This document shows, in pieces, positions 58,144 to 64,000 of a stretch of 64,000 nucleotides of DNA. Positions within the stretch are counted from its first letter, which is position 1. Every line of letters begins with the position of its first letter. The DNA is from Nectonema munidae (taxonomy: Eukaryota; Nematomorpha; Nectonematoida; Nectonematidae): positions 310,001 through 374,000 of the forward strand of contig JAUIRK010000099.1 of the NCBI GenBank assembly GCA_030549495.1. Direction: 5' to 3'. Made by a program: the position numbers and the translations under genes. Below the pieces are notes generated by a model. It did not search any database, was not told where the DNA came from, and saw only the letters and a program-made list of their open reading frames with translations.

Positions 58144-58440
58144 TGCCTTGTCAATTAAAACACACTCACGGTACCTTTACCTTACCATTTACTCAAAATT
58201 GCAAAATTTGCTACATAATTAACATAAGAGAGAAAGGAGACAAAATAAACTAATAAAGCAATTTTCACTATTTTAAAATGAAAGTGTTTGTTCTCAGAAT
58301 AATATCAAAATAATAGGAGGCATAAAAAATGGGATAGATTATCGGCACTTTATTTGATATTTTCAAGTTTTTATAAGCAGCAAATGCCAACGTTGAAGTA
58401 GCTAACCTTATAGGGTGATTTGGTAACGCTTGTATTTTTT
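58144..58440 (+). repeat. ~300-bp direct repeat including a SINE 3' end, copy 1
   Basis: Matches 61798-62090: GCCTTGTCAATTAAAACACA (SINE 3' part), TTTACTCAAAATTG, CATAATTAACATAAGAGAGA, AATAATAGGAGGCATAAA and ATAGGGTGATTTGGTA in the same order. The copies differ by small indels. Confidence 0.85.
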
Positions 58441-58782
58441 ATATTTCGTAATGAATCATAGTATACAAAAAACGGTATCACTTTTCCTAAAATTATTTAA
58501 GTGTAAGAACACAAAATCATTCAAAAAACTATTTAAACAAACATAAATCATAAAAATAATAGTATACGAGAACAAGAAAATCATTTAGTTCTTTTTGATA
58601 ATAGCTATTGAAAAAAATTTCTTGACTTGAAAAAATTAAAGTTTTCAAATGTTACAAAATGTAACAAACGTACTGATAAAGATTAAGTTACCTTTGTTGA
58701 AAAATTTTTTTAACGCGAGTCTGACAATATTCATTGAAATAAAATTGCAACGATTGAAAACTATTTTTTGTCCGACATAACA
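58441..58782. other. No gene seen
   Basis: AT-rich spacer between a repeat copy and pogo-type ends. Confidence 0.45.
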
Positions 58783-59062
58783 GAGGGTCTACTATATATT
58801 TATATATATATGGTAGAAAAAATATTTCAAATTGGACGAATTTATAGCCACAATAAACTTTGGAATAACACCAAAATTTAGAATGACCGCGAACTACTTA
58901 TGTAGTAAAAAAAATAAAATGGCTGCTTGTAAGCCAAAGTGAAATTAAAAAAGTCGCTGAAAATGACCCCTTGTAAGCCTATGAGGGCAAACATTTGTAT
59001 TCTCGTTCACGGTTCGACTTATCCGGGTTATCAGGGTCCGAATTAACGAGGGTCTACTGTAT
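58783..59062. mobile_element. Two pogo/Tigger-type terminal sequences in tandem
   Basis: CATAACAGAGGGTCTACTAT at about 58777-58796 and CGAATTAACGAGGGTCTACT at 59039-59058 both read, on the minus strand, as AGTAGACCCTC(T/G)TTA-type pogo ends. They point the same way, so they belong to two copies or to a nested pair rather than to one intact element. Confidence 0.55.
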
Positions 59063-59097
59063 TTTTAATTTAACTCTAAATGCAAATTAGACAGAAA

Positions 59098-59370
59098 CAG
59101 TGGCGTAGCCAGAAAAAAGTTGATAGGGGGGGGGGGCATAATTTAAAAACTCTCTAATCTCTTTGCTTCGCACCTTGTCCAGTAGAGTTTTGCCACACAT
59201 CATTCGTAACATCCTCATCTCAGCAGACTGCATGCGTCTCACTTCAACTAATTCTCTCTAATTCTTGATATCACCGTTTTTTCAATTTCGCCATCTCTTG
59301 TTAGAACATCACCCAAATAACAAAACTCCTTTACTACTTCGAATTCATCTTCACCTAGTTTAACCAAGCC
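59098..59370 (-). mobile_element. LINE C-terminal reverse-transcriptase fragment next to a CAGTGGCG-type end
   Basis: On the minus strand 59360-59240 encodes LVKLGEDEFEVVKEFCYLGD then VLTRDGEIEKTVISRIRE. A shifted frame to 59170 gives RRMQSAEMRMLRMMCGKTLL then DKVRSKEI. This is the FCYLGD ... EMRMLRWMCG C-terminal signature of a widespread LINE type unlike the others in the window; the middle (AWKKF...SETW) is deleted. At 59098 a CAGTGGCGTAGCCAG terminus and G run mark a separate hAT-type MITE end. Confidence 0.65.
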
Positions 59371-60176
59371 TTTGGATTATTATGAAACAATGGATTATTA
59401 TTATTATATAGCTCTCACATCGTTTGTAAAATATTTTTGATAGGAATTACAAGAGGTAGAGGGCCACGGTTGGGAACCACTGATTATACAGTATCCATTA
59501 ACTAGGAGTTAGAATAGGAGTCGTAAGAATGGCTTCTCCAAATTAAGATCAATGCTCACAAATTTCCTACGCTAAAAACAAAAGGAGAGTATTTTAGCTT
59601 GCTAATAGTTCTAGAACTTTAGAAAGACTCTTTCTACAGATACATTCATTTACACTCAAAACTGAAATGAACAAACCCTGAGAGGAAGTCACCAAAACGT
59701 ATATTCGTCGTGAAAAATGCAGTCAGTATAAACACTTGATTTTATTCTATTTCTTGTCAATAAAAAATTGTAATATTTAGCGCTAATTTCAGTATGATAA
59801 TTTTGTAATTTGTGCAATTGCAAAAAATTCTTCATAGCTCACTAGGTATATTGTAAAGAACTTACCTGCCTACTACTCTACGAAACCTATCTTCATTCCT
59901 TATCCAAAAGTTTATGCTTTTCCTCAACTTTTATGATACTCTTTTTTTCTTTTTCAAAACACCAGTTTTATTTTACTTTGTTAAAAATATTAATGGTTTC
60001 GGCTGGGATAATACGCGGCCTTGAAAAGAATGCAAGCTCGAATCAGCGATGGTACAAAAGTTTAGAGTGGAGTACCTGAGCTTTTATCTGGCACATCCCT
60101 TAAACCCCTTTAATGATTTTTGCGCTGGCAATTCGCCTTACTTTCTATCCTTTTTAGAATTCAATAGCGGCAAGAT

Positions 60177-60515
60177 ATGGCATATCCAGAAGCAAAAGCG
60201 TATTCAGTTCTGCCAGAAGCTCCCCCTCCATATTCGCCGCAGAAGGATTCCAATCAGCCACCCCTCCTCACGTCGCACACTCTTCCGATGTATAACGAAG
60301 CCTCGGGATGGAGTAGGGATGGAAATGCGGAGCAACCACCCAGGATCATCCACGAAGAAGAAGAGGTGTACCCGATCAACCACTGCCTGCACTGCGTCAT
60401 CACCTTCTTCTTTTTCCCATGGGTGTTCATTTGGATCGGACACTGCATCTACGGGGAACAGCGAAGAAAACGCATCACCGTGATACGTCAGCTGCCCGAT
60501 TCCTCTCCAAGCTAA
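60177..60515 (+). CDS. Small PPPY-motif, Cys-rich membrane protein (copy 2)
   Basis: 112 residues, same start, splice acceptor (TTTCTATCCTTTTTAG 19 nt before the ATG) and stop as the gene at 19102. Differences: Lys to Arg at residue 47, one extra Glu in the acidic stretch before VYPINHC, and one Phe fewer in the membrane segment. Both indels are whole codons and the frame is kept, whereas the flanking DNA has many odd-length indels. This suggests both copies were under selection after duplication. The PPPY motif, three-Cys membrane segment and basic tail are unchanged. Role unknown; a membrane adaptor recruiting a WW-domain ligase is a guess. Confidence 0.8.
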   Translation: MAYPEAKAYSVLPEAPPPYSPQKDSNQPPLLTSHTLPMYNEASGWSRDGNAEQPPRIIHEEEEVYPINHCLHCVITFFFFPWVFIWIGHCIYGEQRRKRITVIRQLPDSSPS

Positions 60516-60625
60516 AGTCTTTGTTATTTTATTTCTTTGTTCAGAAATCTTAATATAAAGTTTTATGAGGTCAATTTTTCGTCTTATGTTTTTACGCCTA
60601 ACCTTTTCAGGCGCACTTCGAAACC

Positions 60626-61462
60626 GGCGTCTCATAAAGTAAAAACCTGCTTTGGTTGGCTCACCCAAATATTAGCGACTTCTTTATAAATCCAAATGCC
60701 CTTTCAATGAAAATATGGTGACTTTATCGCATATATTCTCTAGCACGGGTTATTATGCAGTCAGGGGCGCCCATCTTTGAAATTATTAGGGAGGGGGCGA
60801 AATTTTTTTGTTGCAATTTTCAAAGTTAGTGGTCTGGAAATACCACGGGAGACCAAATATTTAAGCAATCCTTTAAAATAGAGTGTATTCAGCGCATACC
60901 TAAAGTCCAAAATTTATAAGACTACTTTATATTTTTTTACAAATTTGGTGAATTAAAATACTATACTTCTAGCGAAAATATTTTAATTAAATTTGCAGAA
61001 TATACACTAGTTTAAAAAAATCCAAAATTGTTGGGGGGGGGGGGGGTGGAATAGGCTTTTCATTTGAAAATGAAGTAGTCAACCAGGCACATTACAGGAA
61101 TTGATGAAAGGATATTTGATTCATAGACAAAACAACTGAAAACAAATAACTGAAGGTTGGATAGTTTTAAATGAATGAATGTAGTCTGAAGGCAAAGCGT
61201 CTACTAGACACCCTGCGATGTTTATATGAATAAATGTGATTGATTCAGGGGCAAGGGTATACAATGAAGTTATAATTGTGCAAACAAAAATAAAACAATA
61301 AATTAAGATTCCATTATTTCATTTTTCACAGCATCATTCAAAAATAGTTTAAAATGGAAAAAAAAGTCTATCAGAAAAATTTATAGAGCTTCAACCAAAA
61401 CTAAAAAATTTTTACAGCATAATTTAAGTTTTTTGAAAACTAATTTGACGTATCCCCTACAG
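60626..61462. other. Copy-2-specific DNA, no gene seen
   Basis: Contains a CAGGGGCGCCCATC terminus at 60762 with a G run, resembling the CAGTGGCG-type MITE ends, and a G homopolymer of about 13 near 61035. No coding signature. Confidence 0.4.
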
Positions 61463-61675
61463 CAGCGTTTTTCAAACGGTGGGTCCCGACCCTTCAGTGG
61501 GTCGCGTGAAAAATTAAATGGGTCAAGACAAAAAAGAAAGGACATATAAATAGTCGATGCTGAATAAATGAACCTAGTGAACAGAGTTTGTCTTATTACA
61601 CCTAAGTATTATGGGTCGCGATTCAAACCGTGGTTCTTGCTATGGGTTGCAGTAAAAAAAGTTTGAAAAAGGCTG
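61463..61675. mobile_element. hAT MITE with exact 8-bp target duplication
   Basis: 213 bp. The ends are CAGCGTTTTTCAAAC and, read inward from the right, CAGCCTTTTTCAAAC. CCCTACAG is exact at 61455-61462 and 61676-61683. The interior has GGGTCGC words and no coding content. Confidence 0.92.
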
Positions 61676-61692
61676 CCCTACAGCATACTCTA

Positions 61693-61838
61693 TGGGTGGC
61701 ATGACAGGTTGGTTGAGATGATGAACTAAGCACTGAAGCGTCTGGATTCGATTCCTCATCGATACGAATTTGTTCATAGTTTGACATAAGCGGTACAGCC
61801 TTGTCAATGAAAATACACCCGCTGCACCTTACCTTTTA
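61693..61838 (+). mobile_element. tRNA-derived SINE, copy 5 (most complete)
   Basis: Starts GGTGGCATGACAGGTTGGTT (box A region), then GTCTGGATTCGATTCCTC (box B), TTCATAGTTTGACATAAGCG and GTCAATGAAAATACACCCGC, ending in CACCTTACC. The 3' end continues into the 300-bp repeat shared with 58144-58440. Confidence 0.68.
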
Positions 61839-62353
61839 CTCAAAATTGAAAATTTTGCTACATAATTAACATAAGAGAGAAAGGAGACAAAATAAACTAA
61901 TAAAGCAATTATCACTATTTTAAAATGGAACCGTCTGTTCTGAGAATAATTTCAAAATAATAGGAGGCATAAAGGATGAGAGTTAATTTGATATTTTCAA
62001 GTTTTTATAAGCAGCAAAAGCCAACGTAAGTAAGTTTTAATCACCCTTATAGGGTGATTTGGTAGCACTTGTGTTTTTTTACATATCACTTTTTGTATTC
62101 TTAATTTATCATGACCTTAACTTCGATAAGCCCCGGAAGCATGAAAAAAGAATATAAACATATGACTATATTTTCAGCTAACAGCATTCTCATATACGTG
62201 AAAATATCGATGCAGTTGACATTGATTATTATTATTACTGATGCGACTATTAGTTTGCGCGTTTCAGTATTCCTTCAATTGTATGTGATTTGATACTATA
62301 ATAATCTTAAATAAAACCAAATGTTGCTTTTTAATATATATAATAAGATACCT

Positions 62354-62960
62354 TTACTAAATCGGCCATGCTAGTTTCATTTATGTACTCAGTTTTTGCT
62401 TTTAAGGTTTGAAAATATCTGCAAGCGTCAATAAAATATGTGGTTTAAGTCTTAAAACTGTTTTCAAAAATATCTCAAATTTTATATGAAATGTATATTT
62501 TTATACCAAATCGGCCATGCTGGTTTCATTTCTGGACTCATTTTTTACGTTTAGGATGTGAAAATACCTGAAAGTATCAATCAAATTTGCAGTTTAGTTC
62601 TAAAATTTGTCTCCAAAAATATTGCTTCAAATTTTACATGAAATATATTATTTTATACCAAATCAACCATGCTAGTTTTATTTCTGAAAGCAGTTTTTGC
62701 ATTTAGAGATTTTAAAATGTCTAAAAATGTCAATCAAATGTTCGATTTACTTCTAATTTCCACAGAAATATTTTTGAAATTTAAATAAAATATCTGTTTT
62801 TATGCCAAATGGAAGATGCTGGTTTCATTTTTGGGCTCAGGTTTGGCATTTATGGTTTTAAAATATCTGAAAGCTTCAATCAGATTTGCGGTTTACTTCT
62901 AGATACTGTCTTCAAAAATATTTTCAAAAAATTAAACATTGGTTTTATACTAAATCGACT
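62354..62960 (+). repeat. ~148-bp tandem repeat, about 4.1 units
   Basis: Units start near 62354, 62502, 62653, 62800 and 62946 with TATACCAAATCGGCCATGCT and then TTTCATTTxTGxACTCA-TTT, (A)AAATxTCTGAAAGC(G/T)TCAATCA and TTCAAAAATAT. Units are diverged (about 70-80% alike by eye). Copy 1 of the duplication has only part of one unit at about 21215-21255. Confidence 0.88.
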
Positions 62961-63690
62961 ATTCTTATTTTATTTCTGTACTCCATTTTAAAAAATACCC
63001 GGAAGAGGCAATTGAATTAGTGATGTATGCCTGAAAATCTGTTCTGTAAAAATTTTTCAAAAAATCGTTACATAGTAACAATATAATTTTTTTGTATATT
63101 TTGGCTTATAATACTTTCTTCAATCATCTTGAGTATGAGATATTTATTTAAAAACAAACAAAACGTATTATAAAATTTTTTGAAGATTTGTATGAGAGAA
63201 GGAAGCAAGCAACCTGAAAACTAATTTAAAAGAGAATGTGTGCGTGATCAAATATAATAATTAAAAAAATGTATCTTGACTAAATGGAAGATCTATCATG
63301 TTTAAATGAACTAGTAAGTGGTGTAATGTTCTAATATTGGGTGCTTCAAACAAGATTTTGTCCGTGAAAAAGAAGTTCTTTTACAAATGAAAAATCTTTA
63401 AATCTATAGCTTATCATCTAGGATCACAGTTATCATTTAACTAAGATGGGTAGGAAATCTGGAAATTTAGAATATGACAGTTATCAAAAATGGCACTGTT
63501 GCTAATATGTGAAGATTTAGTCACCATCAAATCAAGATAATTTTAAATTTAAATGTAATTTCACCATCTTTTTTTTGCGTAAAAGCGAGTCTTTTAGATG
63601 AAGAAGGTGGAAAACTTTTTGTAATTGAACAATGAACATCACGAATGATTTCATCAGAAGAAAAACTTTGAACTGGGATTTGTTGATAAA

Positions 63691-64000
63691 TATTCAGGCT
63701 GAATATATCTTCATATCACCTGATAATAAAATACACGATACTGATAAAAAAAAGCCTAAGATCAGCAAGAAGATTCTTTATATGTCAGTTTAAGAAGAAT
63801 AAGTTTATAAAAACGAGAATATAACAAGTGGATTTTCTCTCGTTACACGATAATTTAGTTTACCAAATAAAATTTAAAGTTACCTTTCAAAATATACATT
63901 TGAAATATGTATCTCGAATTAAAAGTAAATCTTTTATTATGTGCAGTTAAAAAATGAATCAATTTCAACATCTCTTGTATACCCCTTAAACATTGAAAAC
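63691..64000. other. No gene seen
   Basis: AT-rich sequence beyond the end of the duplication, continuing past the window. Confidence 0.45.

Larger units (their letters stand above)
59446..63690 (+). repeat. Direct segmental duplication, copy 2
   Basis: Counterpart of 18470-21975. It keeps the MITE right terminus (TTGGGAACCACTG) that copy 1 lost. It has about 70 bp extra at 59864-59930, flanked by AACTT repeats, which copy 1 probably lost by slippage. It also carries DNA at 60626-62094 not found in copy 1. Confidence 0.95.

Noticed and set aside
1-64000. CRISPR arrays, bacterial operons or Shine-Dalgarno sites
   Set aside because: Introns, LINEs, SINEs and hAT/piggyBac elements show this is animal DNA; the tandem repeats lack the spacer structure of CRISPR arrays.

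Overview
This is AT-rich nuclear DNA from an invertebrate animal. The evidence is a spliced T-box gene, a mitochondrial-type COQ3 gene, and a dense layer of metazoan transposons: CR1-like LINEs with PHD-finger ORF1s, several hAT lineages, piggyBac, Merlin, pogo-type ends, a tRNA-derived SINE and one Ty3/gypsy LTR fossil. I cannot name the phylum. An arthropod (perhaps a crustacean) or a cnidarian would both fit.

Only a few host genes can be supported. (1) The last two exons of a T-box transcription factor (1678-2316, +). (2) COQ3, the ubiquinone-pathway O-methyltransferase, with no introns (23221-24048, -). It is followed 100 bp downstream on the same strand by (3) a short Cys-rich membrane protein (22818-23120, -). 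(4, 5) Two near-identical members of the same small membrane-protein family lie at 19102-19440 and 60177-60515 (+), inside a 3.5-4.2 kb direct duplication. All three small genes have, or probably have, a 3' splice acceptor 19-30 nt before the ATG. This points to a short 5'UTR intron or to spliced-leader trans-splicing. The COQ3/small-gene pair has the geometry of a trans-spliced operon.

Layout. 1-3.3 kb: T-box 3' end and a hAT MITE. 4-14 kb: relics of an unclassified transposase family, LINE relics, SINEs, minisatellites, a 62-bp-arm hairpin, and a hAT element with a perfect 8-bp target duplication sitting inside a LINE. 15-22 kb: BED-finger hAT relics and duplication copy 1. 22.8-24.1 kb: COQ3 and its neighbour. 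24.6-28.2 kb: a long decayed PHD-type LINE (-). 29.7-33.9 kb: a second copy of the unclassified transposase, split by the LTR fossil. 37.5-39.0 kb: a Merlin transposon carrying a related MITE. 40.4-41.5 kb: a fold-back duplicate of the T-box region. 41.5-46.5 kb: hAT and two opposed LINEs. 48.9-52.9 kb: a higher-order tandem repeat with a 2.7-kb piggyBac in it. 53-58.5 kb: tRNA-like sequences, a dispersed repeat and a KIAA1586-like hAT. 59.4-63.7 kb: duplication copy 2, in which a 148-bp tandem repeat has expanded.

The best leads are the operon-like COQ3 pair and splice acceptors, the T-box fold-back duplication, the nested Merlin pair, the piggyBac subterminal palindromes, the two copies of an unclassified DDE-like family, and the four-part higher-order repeat.
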